Assembly: GCF_901709675.1 (NCBI RefSeq)
Contig: NC_051105.1
Span: forward strand, 14,910,572 to 14,974,571
Origin: Syngnathus acus
Lineage: Eukaryota > Chordata > Actinopteri > Syngnathiformes > Syngnathidae
DNA: 64,000 nucleotides
Direction: 5' to 3'
Position numbers and translations under genes: made by a program. A model generated the notes under the pieces. The model was not told where the DNA came from, did no database searches, and was given only the letters and a program-made list of their open reading frames with translations. Each line of letters starts with the position of its first letter. Position 1 is the first letter of the stretch. Of the stretch, positions 21,983 to 33,567 are shown one piece after another.

Positions 21983-24900
21983 CCTTCCCTAACAACGACT
22001 GAGCATGCGTGAGGACGCGGGTGCACCTGGCTGCCGCTTCTCGCTGCTCCGACTCCGACAAATTTCTACCTTGATCTCAAGCCGGATTACCCGCCGAAAT
22101 ACCGAGGTTACAGCTTCAAAAAGCTCAGCGTGATCTGTGTCCGTTGTGTGCTGGCTGGGCTTGTTGGTGCCGTGAGGCTTGGTGTGGGAGCCATCGACGC
22201 TACCTGGACGTGGTGGGTTCCTTGGCGGCCCTGCATCGCCGGCCGGCGCTGCCGCGGCTTCCTGCGCCCAGGGCTTTGCCCGGCTCGCCGCTGTCGAGGA
22301 CGACGCCGTCGAGGACGACGCCGTCGAGGACGACGCCATTGCCGCTCGCGCTTCGCACCATCTGGCTTTCGGCTGCAACTAACGCCTCCACTCATCTCCA
22401 GGATCCGCCACTTCTCCACGTCCGTCATGGTACTCCATTACTTGCCGACTCGTTCCCGCACTTCCTCCTTCCGGGGAGTTGGTCAGCGCACTCCGAGACC
22501 TTGCCCTTCTTCGCCGCCCCCCTACATCCACCGCGGATCTTGCCGAAAATTCATTTACTCTTCAAATACCGAAAACTGTATTCCAACAATTTGGACTGAA
22601 CGCAGCTCACACAACGGCTTCCACACTTCCTCTTTACGACATCACACCAACTCACGTCATCAGAACTCGTCCTCTGCGAACCTTTTCAACCTCCTGACAA
22701 TCCCAACCACCTCCTCGCCGGCTTTAAAACAAAAGCCCCTGAAAATCGCCCTCTTCAACACACGTTCCCTCAACAATAAAAGCCTTATCCTCAACGAATT
22801 CATCATAGACAACAAACTTGATCTGCTCTGCCTAAATGAAACATGGCAAAAACCCCTGGACTATTTCTCACTAAATCAAACCACCCCTTCAGGATACTCT
22901 TACTTGGACAACCCACGCATTGAGGGCAGAGGGGGTGGCATCACTGCTATTTTTAATCAAAACCTCAAACCCCGCGCCCTGTCCCTCCCCTCTGCCCTAT
23001 CATTCGAACATCTGGCTTTTAAATTTCCAGGACCTAAACCCCTCATTACTGTTATTATTTACCGCCCCCCCAAACCAAACCCATCTTTCCTATCTGACCT
23101 CTCAGAATTCATCACTGCACTTTTCTGTGTTTCATCATCCCTCCTGCTTCTTGGTGATTTTAACCTGCACATTGAATCCCCTGACTGCAAACATTCTATG
23201 GACTTCCTGGATTTCCTCAACTGCTCCGGCTTCACTCAACACTTTACCTTCCCTACCCACAAGCATGGACACACCCTAGACCTGGTCTGCAGCACTGGCC
23301 TCCACATCCACAACATTTCTAGCTTCGACCACCCCATATCTGACCACCTAACCATCTTATTTGATATTGACACCCCACCCGCGAACCAAAACAAAACCAC
23401 ACAATCACCTTTCGCAAACTTAAGTCCATCTGCTCAGACAGTCTCTCCACCAGCATATCAGAAACCCTTTCCGCCCTCACCCCCCAGAAAACCCAACGCC
23501 CACGGACCTTGTCAACACTTACAACAACATAATGTCTACCTTCTTCAACACAGTGGCTCCTCTGAAAACCAAAACAGTCACCTTTACTCACTTCGCACCC
23601 TGGTTCAACCCGGAACTCCATAAACTTAAGAAACAACTTTGACAGCTAGAACGATTATGCAAGAAAACCGGCCTCACAGTCCATGCCCTCGCTTTCAAAG
23701 ACCTTATGCATCACTATAAATCAGCCCTTAACAAAGCCCTACGTCCCTTTTTCTCCACCCCGCTCATCTTACTACTCTGGTATCATCCACTCTGGTTCTT
23801 CAAACCCACGTTCCCTGTTTTCGACCATAAACAAACTCCTCAAACCCCACGACAATACTTCATCATCATTCACCCCAGAGAAATGCGACACTTTTGTCAT
23901 TTTTCAACTCTAAAATAGAAAACATCTACCACCAGCTCTTATCCTCCCCCTCTAGTACCCCACAACCTGAATCCACATTCTTTTCATCATTCGTCCCCCG
24001 GCTATCAACTTTTCCCCCCATAACTTCTGCTGACGTCTCCCAAATACTCTCCACCATGAAATCCTCTAACTCCCCCCTGGACCCCATGCCATCCCAACTA
24101 GCTAAAGACTGCCTCACCCTTATGCCCCACTCATCATAGACATCATCAATTTCTCCCTCACCTCTGGCACAGTCCCCTCACCTCTTAAGCTTGCAGTCAT
24201 CACCCCTCTCCTCAAAAAACCCGGCCTTGACCCTGAGGACCCCAACAACTACAGACCCATCTCTAATCTCACATTTCTATCAAAATTACTGGAAAGAGCC
24301 ATCACATCTACACTCAAGACCCACCTCCTTTCAAATAACCTCTATGAATCATTCCAATCTGGTTTCCGTACACACCACAGCACTGAAACGGCCCGACTTA
24401 AAGTCACTAACGATCTCCTGCTTTCCTCTGACTCTGGTTCTCTCACTATCCTTCTCCTCCTTGACCTCAGTGCTGCCTTCGACACAGTAAACCATTCCAT
24501 TCTTCTCAACCGCCTAGAATCCGTCGGCATCACCAACACCGCCTTCTCCTGGTTCAAATCCTACCTGTCTGACAGATTTCACTCACCATTGACCAACACA
24601 AATCCTACACCACCCCTGTTGCACACTTCAAGGATCAGTTCTGGGCCCCATTCTTTTCACTCTGTACATGCTTTCCATTGGACACATCATCCGCCGCTAT
24701 GGTTTCAAATTCCACTGTTACGCTGACGATACTCAACTCTACATCTCCACCAAAACCATCTCCCCTGCCATTCTCTCCACCCTCACTCGCTGCCTCACAG
24801 ACATTAAAGACTGGATGACCCAAAACCTTCTCACACTAAACAGTAACGAAACGGAATTCATCATCTTCGGTCCTAAATCCAGCCTCCCCATCTACCACAA

Positions 24901-25653
24901 CTTCACACGCTGCATTGATGGCCACTCTGTCACTCCCTCCCCTCTAGGCAGAAATCTTGGACTGTATATGGATCCCACACTCTCCTTCGAACCACATATC
25001 AACCACGTCACCAAAACATCCTTCTTCCATCTACGAAACATTGCACGCCTATGTCCCTTTCTCTCCACCCCTGCAGCAGAGACATAAATTCATGCATTTA
25101 TTACCTCCAGACTGGATTACTGCAACAGCATCCTGTACGGTCTCCCCTCAACTGTTCTTCACAAACTGTAATATGTTCAAAACTCTGCTGCGCGACTGCT
25201 CACCCGCTCACCCAGCAGACAGCACATCACCCCTGTCCTCCGTCATCTTCACTGGCTCCCCATAAAACAGCGCATACATTTCAAGATTCTTGTCACCACA
25301 TATAAGGCCCTAAACAACCTTGCCCCCCCTACCTATCTGAACTCCTGCACCGCTATACCCCCACCCGCCGACTCCGCTCTGCTGACGCCAACTTGCTCAC
25401 CCTCATTACCTCGACCAAATACCGGACTATTGGGGATAGAGCCTTTGCCATTGCTGCCCCCACTCTCTGGAACTCTCTCCCCCTGACCATCCGTAATGCT
25501 GATTCCCTGCACTCCTTCAAACACCATCTCAAGACCCACCTCTTCAACTCCGCATTTAACCCTTAACTCTTCGTGTGTGTGTGTGTGTGTGTGAATTTTC
25601 TATGTAAAGCAGCTTTGAGTGTTTAGAAAAGCGCTATATAAAACCGATCTATT

Positions 25654-25684
<31 letters not shown>

Positions 25685-25692
25685 TTATTATC
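21983..25692 (+). mobile_element. L2-type LINE copy B
   Basis: GC-rich 5' region, an EN-RT ORF in several frames, and a 3' end with (GT)n, GCGCTATATAAAACC and (ATT)n. C-rich codon use distinguishes it from copy A, so it is a different L2 subfamily. It starts directly after the (TATAA)n array. A 15-bp GTCGAGGACGACGCC unit is repeated near 22293-22337. Confidence 0.8.
22730..25565 (+). pseudogene. L2 copy B endonuclease-reverse transcriptase, broken
   Basis: The endonuclease part lies in the frame 22130-23623: IALFNTRSLNNKS, CLNETWQK, GGGITAIFN, LLLGDFNLHI and ISDHLTILF. The RT continues in other frames: NNYRPISNL, SGFRTHHSTETA, LLDLSAAFDT, LGPILFTLYM and CYADDTQLY. The C-terminus ends in FKHHLKTHLFNSAFN. 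Frame changes near 23380-23640, 23890, 24120, 24580 and 25085 inactivate it. The upstream GC-rich extension of the first frame is probably 5' UTR rather than protein. Confidence 0.85.
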
Positions 25693-25773
25693 AATAAATT
25701 AGCTGTCAGCTTGTAATATAATGCCTACACATATTTAAAATGCATTATTATAAAACAGTTATATGCTCTGTAC

Positions 25774-25893
25774 CTGTAGGTTGTGATGTTTTGGAGCTGA
25801 ATGATTTGTGATTGGTTCAGATTCATGGACACCATATTGTACTGAAGGTCCTGCTCAATGGAGGTCAGGGAAATGAAGAATGACTCGACATAA
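25774..25893 (-). CDS. Candidate internal exon of an unidentified host gene
   Basis: On the minus strand, a strong acceptor (long T-run, then CTTTGGCAG) precedes a 120-bp open stretch that ends CCTACAG followed by donor GTACAG. The exon is symmetric in phase and encodes 39-40 residues, including YVESFFISLTSIEQDLQ and then two N-glycosylation sequons (NQS and NIT), suggesting an extracellular segment. It has no transposase or RT character and no repeat match in the window. I do not recognise the protein. It sits between an L2 and an I-like LINE, as an exon in a transposon-filled intron landscape would. Confidence 0.4.
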
Positions 25894-26094
25894 CTGCCAA
25901 AGACAAAAAAAAAAACAAGAAACATTAATTGGTAATTGAATGTTAAATGTAGCCTCTTTAGTGCATGTATCAACCTTACTTTGTGCACAATAGTCTAAGA
26001 AACATATGAATGACCAGAGTGTGGAAATGTTGACTGTGAGACTAAAAGCAAAAACACAAAATACAAAAATAAATTGACATCTATCATACGGACT

Positions 26095-26560
26095 GCTAAG
26101 AAAGATTATTACCATAGATTTCTAAAAGATAACAGGAACAACGTACGAGGCATATGAAACATCCTCAAATCCATAATCAAAAATCAAAATACGTCACAAA
26201 AAACTTACCCCTCTTACTTTACTGAGAATAAAGAAGCACTTGACAACATGAATGAAATCGCTAATAAGTTTAACAAGTACTTTGTGGACATTGGTAAAAA
26301 AAATAGCTGGAGAAATCACTGGTACTGAAAGTCCTGATTATTCTTTAATAGATGGGAAAACCAACTCTGTTTCTTTCAGATGTAGATGACAGGGAAGTCA
26401 TCAACATTGTTTCCAGATGTAAGCAAAACCTGTCCACTGATTGTGATGAAATTGACATGAAAACTGGGTTATTGAGGGTATTTCCAAGCCTTTAACATAC
26501 ATCTTTAATTTATTATTTATGTCTGCCAAATTCCTTCATGAGATGAAAAAAGCAAAAATA
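26095..26560 (+). pseudogene. I-like LINE, region before RT
   Basis: Translation with a few frame changes gives KDYYHRFLKDNRNN, YFTENKEALDNMNEIANKFN and KYFVDIGK, the linker between endonuclease and RT in I/Jockey-type LINEs. A premature stop and frameshifts are present near 26320-26500. The coding continues at 28571 after the Tigger-like guest. Confidence 0.7.
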
Positions 26561-27159
26561 CAGTAATCCCTCATTTATCACGGATAATTGGTTTCAATAA
26601 CCACCCATGATAAGTGAAATCCGCGAAGTACGGTCACCCTCTCATCTGTCCATTTTTGTGTCAATAAATGTATATGAAACCATTTAAGTGCATATTTTAT
26701 TATTAGAACATTAAATCATTGTTTCAAACATGTAAATAATATATTAATAGTATAAATAACATACAGAAAATTTTGTATAAATATTGAAAACAAATATACA
26801 TCTGTGCGTGTAACATGTTAACAAGAAGTACTGAGCAGGCTAACGAGTCAGCGGAAAGATGCTAATTCGCGATCGTGCTAACACGCGAAAACGGGCCTCT
26901 AAAGGAATGTAAACGAACATTTGGAGCAATACTACATTGTCCTAAAGGTTAGTCACATGTGATCGTTCATTTCTCTCGTTAAGAGACCCACTTACATCGT
27001 CAATGACTCCTGTACCACTGTAACCGACATATGTACACGAACGTAAAACAGGAAGTGGTATCGCCTGAAAACAGCCTTCAAAATAAATCACCCTACCTCA
27101 AATCAAAGCACGGCTGAATAACATAAATAACATGGAGAATTCGTTACACATACTGTAAA

Positions 27160-27313
27160 TATGTTTTTAGAACAACTTTTATTATTATATTTCTTATAAC
27201 AAGGTACAAGTGTACCGACTGTAAATATGTTTTTAGAACTCTTTTATTATTATAACAATGTTTCTATAACAAGGTACAACACTGTAAATATGTTTTTAGA
27301 ACTCTTATTATTA
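27160..27313. repeat. Short tandem repeat, about 50-65 bp units
   Basis: Three imperfect copies of TGTAAATATGTTTTTAGAAC followed by a TTATTATT-rich stretch and TATAACAAGGTACAA. Confidence 0.75.
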
Positions 27314-27314
27314 T

Positions 27315-28364
27315 TGTATTTTCCGGACTATAAGGCGCACCGGACTATAAGGCGCACCTTCAATAAATGGCCCATTTTAAAACTTTGTCAATATGTAAGG
27401 CGCACCGGACTATAAGGCGAACCATTAATGCAATCACAATATAATAACTTGAAATAGTGATGTAAAGCTTACTTTAATAAGTACAAAACAAAACAGTCAG
27501 ATATGTCACGACTCGTCCCCGATCATGTCCGTGGTTTCTGTCTGTGTGCTCGCCCCTCCCCTCCTGTGTGCACGTGTCCGTAGTTTCTGTCCGTGTGTCT
27601 GTGTGCTCGCCCCTCCCCTCCTGTGTGCCTATGATTAGTGTGATCATTCTCACCTGCCTCTTGTTACCTGTCTTGTATTTAAGTCCTGTCTGTGTGTCAC
27701 TCCCTGTCGGATCATTGTGTGTTGTGTGTTAGTGTCACGATGTCTTTTTGGTTCCTGTTGCTGTCGTCATGTCCCGGTCAGTCACTCAAGTTATTGTTTC
27801 GTTAAGTCGTGTCAGTTTGCCTTTTGAGTCCTCCAATAAACCCTGGTCCAAGCTGCACTTGGTCGCCCTGCTCCATTTCCACTCCGAATCGTGACAAGAT
27901 CGATCAGTAAACTTTAAAAGTTAAAGATTAAAATAATAACAAATTAACAATTTTATGAAAGTTGAATGAATTTTTTATTAGATGTATTAAGTTTGTTTTA
28001 TTGTTGTATGAATAAGAAGGGTGATATTGGTGTTTGTGACTACAGTAAACGGGCCAGGTTGCATCATATCAGATTTTTAATCCAAATCAAATCATTCTCC
28101 ATTTTATCTTTTTTATTTCAACTTCAGACACAACAAATTACTTTATAATTACAAAATAATGATCCATAGTCTTTTTGATTCATGATTCATAGTCTTCAGC
28201 AGGCCAATTATGATTGATTCTATTACACAATGCTTCGGGCCAGTTTAAATTTGGCCGGAATTTAGTCCATATATATAAGGCGAACCTGACTATAAGGAGC
28301 ACTGTCGGCTTTTGAGAAAATTTGAGGTTTTTAGGTACGCCTTATAATCTGGAAAATATAGTAC
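27315..28364. mobile_element. K3 element (ATAAGGCGCACC ends)
   Basis: Left end TATTTTCCGGACTATAAGGC and right end GCCTTATAATCTGGAAAATA are inverted copies. Additional CTATAAGGCG motifs lie just inside. About 650 bp remain without the solo LTR at 27504-27896. It is non-coding. The end formula resembles K1 and K2, but the core differs (GGCGC rather than GTCGC). Confidence 0.75.
27504..27896 (+). mobile_element. Solo LTR (Gypsy-like), copy A
   Basis: TGTCACGACTCG...CGTGACA has TG/CA ends, a TATA-like TATTTAAGTCCTG and a CAATAAACCC polyadenylation signal. Flanks are AGATA and AGATC, a 5-bp target duplication with one change. It contains an internal duplication of TGTGCTCGCCCCTCCCCTCC. It sits inside K3. 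No internal retroelement is adjacent. Confidence 0.75.
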
Positions 28365-28570
28365 AAAAAAATTATAAAAAGGTAAAAGTGTACGTACTGC
28401 AATTGTGTGGGCACTCCTTGCCTTCTGCTGGCATGTGGGCAAGTTTCGTGCCATAATTCCTCAATTTAGAAGTTTAATTTTGATTTATAATTTTTTTTTT
28501 AATTTGGAAAAAAAATCCGCAATGTAGTGAAACCGCGATAAACGAACCGCAATGTAGCGAGGGATTACTG

Positions 28571-28889
28571 TAATTCCACTTTATATAAACTCCGATTTGC
28601 ACCTTTTCACAAACTACTGACCCATCTCTATCATGTCACAATTTTCAAAAATACTAGAAAAAATATTTGATGCCAAACTTCAGTCCTTCATACATTGGCA
28701 CAACATATTAACAGATAGCCAATATGGTTTCAGGAAAAACCATTCAACTTCCATGGCAATAAATGACACAATAGAGGAGATAAACTCCATTGACAGTAAT
28801 AAACACACTGCCGGAATATTCATTGACTTAAAAAAAGCTTTTGACACCATAGATCCCAACATTTTAGACAATAAACTGGAACATTACAG
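28571..28889 (+). pseudogene. I-like LINE RT, first half
   Basis: Encodes MSQFSKILEKIFDAKLQSF, SQYGFRKNHSTSMA and FIDLKKAFDTIDPNIL. The last includes the first catalytic Asp region (F(I/V)DLxKAFD) of RT. Coding runs directly into the hAT target duplication at 28890. Confidence 0.8.
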
Positions 28890-28897
28890 TATTAGAG

Positions 28898-29884
28898 CAG
28901 ACATGTCCAAAGTCCGGCCCACGGGCAGAATCCGGCCCCCGGTCAGATTTCATATGGCCCGCAGCTTCGGTCTTATAATGTATTATTTATGGCCCGCCTG
29001 TACTGGCAAACTGAATTAAAAAAAATAATGAAACTGTAATTCCTCCTATTTCCAAAAGGTGGCAGCACCAGCCCTCTCTGCTCATTTCCGCCATGGTGAC
29101 TGCAAAGAAAACGAGGAAAGTTGACATTGAGGACCGTCGCTTTCAAGAGAAATGGGAATTGCAATACTTCTTTACTGAAAATCACAGCAATTGTGTTTGT
29201 CTAATTTGTAAAGAGACGGTTGCCTTGTTTAAGGATTTCAACCTAAAGAGACACTATCAGACTAAACATGCTAACACATACGACAAGCAAACAGGAAGTG
29301 ACCACGCTGATAAAGTGAAGCAGCTCCAAGCTGAACTGGCATCACAACAACAATTCTTCACGTGGGGCTGTGAGTCAAAAGTAAATATTACTAAATCAAG
29401 CTACGAAGTGGCCATGTTAATACTGTTGATGTTATGAACCTGTAGACGTGACACAAAGTATTACTTTCTGAAAGATATTGTAAATGACAAGAGCAAAATT
29501 CACTTCTTTTAAGTTTGAATAATAAGAGACAACTTTGCATTACTTATAACTCCTGTTTAAAATGTTCATGAGGCAAAAATAATTTTAAACTCATGTAAAT
29601 TTAAGGTATTTCAAACAGTTTGTTCAATGTCATCGGACTCTTCAGATATGAATGAAAGGCAGAATTTGTGTTTTTAGAGTTGTTCACATCTGCTTGAGTG
29701 GCTTATATTTGGTTATTTTGTCATTTGAAAAATAAAGACAATTGTGACAATGAAATTAGTTTATAACTGTGTGTATTTGCATGAATTTTTTGTAGTTAAA
29801 AAATGTCCGGAAAAACTATTGGCCCTCGGGCCCCTTCACTTTATCAAATCTGGCCCTCCTTGCAAAAAGTTTGGACACCCCCTG
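28898..29884 (+). mobile_element. hAT element (family B), complete copy
   Basis: Ends CAGACATGTCCAAAGTC and GTTTGGACACCCCCTG, with perfect 8-bp flanks TATTAGAG at 28890-28897 and 29885-29892. It is 987 bp, the same structure as the reversed copy at 11144-15293 without its Rex3. It encodes only a BED-type N-terminus. It interrupts the RT of the I-like LINE. Confidence 0.95.
29093..29437 (+). CDS. BED-type zinc-finger ORF of family-B hAT element
   Basis: A 114-codon uninterrupted frame starts MVTAKKTRKVDIEDRRFQ, followed by CVCLICKETVALF and, further on, LKRHYQTKHAN, a Cys2-His2 BED-like finger. A predicted helical stretch (ADKVKQLQAELASQQQF) follows. The catalytic core of the transposase is missing. 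The ORF could still bind transposon ends. Both family-B copies in this window retain this segment, so the deletion preceded their spread. It may be only a relic. Confidence 0.5.
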   Translation: MVTAKKTRKVDIEDRRFQEKWELQYFFTENHSNCVCLICKETVALFKDFNLKRHYQTKHANTYDKQTGSDHADKVKQLQAELASQQQFFTWGCESKVNITKSSYEVAMLILLML

Positions 29885-29892
29885 TATTAGAG

Positions 29893-30037
29893 GAATTGCT
29901 CTGAACTGGGTCAAAAGTTACATTAGTAACAGACAGCAGTTTGTGAGAATAGGTCAATACACCGCTTCATGTTTAAACATTCCCTGTGGTGTCCCCCAGG
30001 GGTCGGTTTTGAGCCCCAAACTGTTTAATCTTTATAT
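29893..30037 (+). pseudogene. I-like LINE RT, middle part
   Basis: Encodes GIALNWVKSYISNRQQFV and then IPCGVPQGSVLSPKLFNLYI, the RT block before the catalytic ADD. Coding is cut at 30037 by the Rex1 insertion and resumes at 33549. Confidence 0.85.
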
Positions 30038-33000
30038 ACGGCTTTTCTTTGTTGGCGCCGCGGTAGTGGCAACACGTTTGCAGCAGCTCCGTCGACTCGT
30101 CTGTATATTGTCTCGTTTTATATGTTTTTTGGACTATTTTTTTCTTTTTTGTCAGTCCTGTGTTTTCTTTTTTTACCGGGCAGAAACATGTTTGCAAAAA
30201 CAGTGAGGCTGGCCCTTTTATTTTTCCTATTTTTCACCTGGTTCATCACCCCAGCAACCACCGAAGCAGGGAGTAAACGCTCCATTGTTTACACCCGTGG
30301 TCAGCTGTTAGCCCTCTGTAGCCAAGGGAAGCTAACCGGCTACAAGCCCAATGTTTCCCCCGAGCTGAAGAGGAGGAAAAGAGGACAACGCTCGGGTGTT
30401 ATGTGCCGGAAAAAGAAACGCCACTTCAAGCACACACTCCCCACCATCATCACCGGGAATGTGAGATCCATCTGTAATAAGATGGATGAGCTAACGGCGC
30501 TGGCACGGCACCAACGGGAAAACAGGGAATGCAGCATGCTGCTGTTCACGGAGACCTGGCTAACAGAGCAAACACTCTGCCGTCGCTCTGGACGGATTTA
30601 ACCTGATAAGGGCAGACAGGACACGAGAGAGCGGTAAGAGGAAAGGAGGGGGGCTTGCTGTGTTTGTGAACGATAGATGGTGTAACCCTGGGCACATCAC
30701 TATCAAAGAGCAACTCTGCAGCGCGGACATTGAGCTGCTAGCCGTTAGCTTGAGGCCACACTACCTGCCGCGGGAACTCTCGCACAGTTATCGCGATAAC
30801 TGCGTATGTTCCCCCTAATGCTAATGCCGACGCAGCCCGCGATGTCCTGCACAGCAGTGTAAGCAGGCTGCAAACACAGCATCCACATGCCCTCCTCCTT
30901 ATTACCGGGGACTTCAATCATGCCTCTCCTTCATCCACACTTCCAACTTTCAGCCAATATGTCACCTGCAGCACCAGAGGAAATAAAACACTGGACCTTT
31001 TTTATGCCAACCTTAAGGAGGCATATACATCATCCCCCCTCCCCCCCTTGGAAGATCTGATCACGATCTGATCCACCTTCTCCCCCTGTATCAGCCTCTG
31101 GTGCACAGGCAACCAGCAGTCACCCACACCAGACAGATCTGGTCTGAAGAATCTCTGGAGACTCTTCAGGACTGTTTTGAGACCACGGTGTGGGACGTGT
31201 TCTGTGAGGACTACGGGGACGACATCGACGGTCTCACCAGCTGTGTCACAGACTACATTAACTTTTGTGTAGACTCCACCATACCCACCAAAACAGTCAG
31301 AGGTTTTGCAAACAGCAAACCTTGGATCACCCCTGAGATTAAAGACCTGCTCAGGGACAAAAGGAGGGTCTTTAAATCAGGAGACAGGGACCTGCTGAAG
31401 ACGGTGCAGAGGGACTTGAGGAAGAAGATCAGGGAGGGGAAGAGCAACTACAGGAGGAGGATGGAAGACCAACTGCAGCGGGACGACGTCAGCGGGGTCT
31501 GGAGGAGCCTGAACACCATCTCAGGACGTAGCAACTCCAGACCTGCGCTGGACAGGGATCAGGAGTGGGTGAATGACCTGAACCGGTTCTTCAACCGGTT
31601 TGAACAACCATCCACTCCTCCCCCCACCCACCCAGCCCTGCTGCACTTTCCCCCGACTGGAGCCTCTTCTGCTCCGAGGACTCTCACCTCAACCCCGCCC
31701 CCTGCTACCTCCCCTCCAAAACCCCCCAGCCCACTCTCAACTCCACCGAACCCACCAACCATCCCCCCTGCAACCCACCCCACCCCCCACCCCCCCACCC
31801 AGCATGGTGCTCTCCACAGCCCAGGTGGAGAGAGGACTGGCCAGGCTCAAGGTGAAGAAGGCGACGGGTCCAGATGGCATCACCTCCAGGCTGCTCAGAT
31901 CCTGCTCCGGGCAACTGTGCAGGATTGTGGAGCACATGTTCAACATGAGCCTGAGGCTGCACAGGGTACCACAGCTGTGGAAGACGTCCTGCGTGGTACC
32001 GGTGCCCAAGTCATCTCGCCCCAGTGACTTCAACCACTACCGGCCGGTGGCCCTGACATCCCACCTGGCGAAGACCCTGGAGAGGCTGGTCCTCCACCAC
32101 CTGCGCCCCCTGGTGAGCTCCTCCGCCGACCCCCTGCAGTTCGCCTACCGGCCGAGCATCGGGGTTGAGGACGCCGTCATCTTCCTCATGCAGAGGTCCC
32201 TGGCTCACCTGGAGCGGGCTGGAAGCACTGTGAGGATCATGTTTTATGATTTCTCCAGTGCCTTCAACACCATCCAGCCAGAACTGCTGGGGAACAAACT
32301 GCACCATGCTGGAGCCTGCCAGCAGCTGACATCATGGGCCCTGGACTTCCTCACAAACAGACCACAGTTTGTGAGGACAGGAGGCCGTGTGTCTGACACG
32401 GTGGTCTGCAACACAGGAGCTCCACAGGGGACCGTCCTGGCCCCCCTCCTCTTCACCATCTACACAGCTGACTTCACCCACCACACATCAACCTGCCACC
32501 TCCAGAGGTTCTCGGACGACTCCGCCATCGTCGGTCTCATTAACGACGGAGACGAGACGGAGTACCGAGGACTGAATCACAGATTCGTGGACTGGTGCCA
32601 GCGGAACCGCCTCCAGATTAACTCTGGAAAAACAAAGGAGCTGGTGGTGGACTTCCGCCGGCGCAAAGTCCCCCCCTCGCCGGTGAACATCCAGGGAACG
32701 GACGTAGAGATTGTGGACTCTTACAAGTACCTGGGTGTTCACCTGAACAATAAACTGGACTGGACTGGTAACACTCAGGCCCTATACAAGAAGGGCCAGA
32801 GCAGACTCCACCTGCTGCGCAGACTGAGGTCCTTCGGAGTGAGGGACGGCCTCCTAAGGACCTTCTACGACTCTGTGGTGGCGTCCGCCATTTTTATATG
32901 GGGTGGTCTGCTGGAGCAGCGGCATCACTGCAGCGGAGAGGAAGAGGCTGGACAAGGTGGTGAAGAAAGCCGGCTCTGTCCTGGGCTGCAGTCTGGACCG

Positions 33001-33548
33001 GGTGGAGGTGGTGGGGGAGAGGAGGATGGTGGCTAAGCTGTCCTCCATCATGGACAACGTCTCCCACCCCCTTCATTAGACTGTCAGGGCCCTGGAGAGC
33101 TCCATCAGTGACCGGCTTCGTCACCCACGATGCACCACCGAGAGGCATCGCAGGTCCTTCCTCCCTGCTGCCATCAGACTGTATAACCAGGCTAATCACT
33201 GTAGCTAACGGACAATAATTACGTGCAATAATAACGTGCAATAACCGTATGTGCAATCATATGTGCAATATCTGTCTACCTCATACTCTTCACCTGCTTT
33301 TTTTGCACTGTTTTTTTTTCTTCTTTTGCACTATTTTTTTTATCTAATACTTTTTTACCTCCACTGTATATTGTGTATTGTGTATATACTGTCCATATTT
33401 TTTTTTTAATTATATATATCTCTTACTTTTTTAAAATCTTTTATCCCCTTCCCCGCATGCGTGTGTGTGTATATGTTAAGTGTACTGCTGCTTACACAGG
33501 AGTTTCCCATTGAGGGAATAATAAAGGATTATCTTATCTTATCTTATC
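30038..33548 (+). mobile_element. Rex1-type LINE, nearly full length
   Basis: Starts in a T-rich 5' UTR and ends with (TTATC)n. The host repeat TTATAT occurs on both sides (30032-30037 and 33549-33554). The RT region contains TTCTCCAGTGCCTTCAACAC at 32251, which I recognise as the block used to detect Rex1 in fish. It is 3.5 kb long. It sits in the RT gene of the I-like LINE in the same orientation. Confidence 0.9.
30188..33100 (+). pseudogene. Rex1 endonuclease-reverse transcriptase, broken
   Basis: The frame from 30188 (MFAKTVRLALLFFLFF) has a hydrophobic start, then a basic stretch and the endonuclease motifs ITGNVRSICNKMDE and LLFTETWLTE. It then breaks near 30590, with GGGLAVFVNDRWC in another frame and an ITGDFNH block near 30905. 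The linker and RT follow in frames 31101-32027 and 31600-33036: [37 protein letters not shown] and GAPQGTVLAPLLFTIYT. The catalytic box reads RFSDDSAIVG (SDD instead of the usual ADD). Frameshifts near 31600-32030 and 32920 inactivate it. Confidence 0.85.
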
Positions 33549-33567
33549 TTATATCAATGACCTATGT

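Larger units (their letters stand above)
26561..28570 (+). mobile_element. Tigger/pogo-like non-autonomous element, with guests
   Basis: Ends CAGTAATCCCTCATTTATC and GCGAGGGATTACTG are inverted repeats, flanked by TA on both sides (TA target duplication). The subterminal CCGCGAAGTA and ACCGCGATAAACG motifs are typical of pogo/Tigger-type repeats in vertebrates. It contains a K3 element (27315-28364), which in turn holds a solo LTR, giving a four-layer nest with the LINE. No transposase was found. Confidence 0.75.

Noticed and set aside
21768-22061. Minus-strand frame of repeated Tyr-Ile-Leu as a membrane protein
   Set aside because: It is a translation of the (TATAA)n microsatellite.
22130-22720. 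Long GC-rich frames at the start of L2 copy B as a separate protein
   Set aside because: Several overlapping frames are open on both strands because of GC-rich triplet repeats. The recognisable protein starts only near 22730.
30038-33548. Hydrophobic frame at 30122-30601 as a host signal-peptide protein
   Set aside because: It continues into Rex1 endonuclease motifs and lies at the 5' end of a LINE with a 3' repeat tail.
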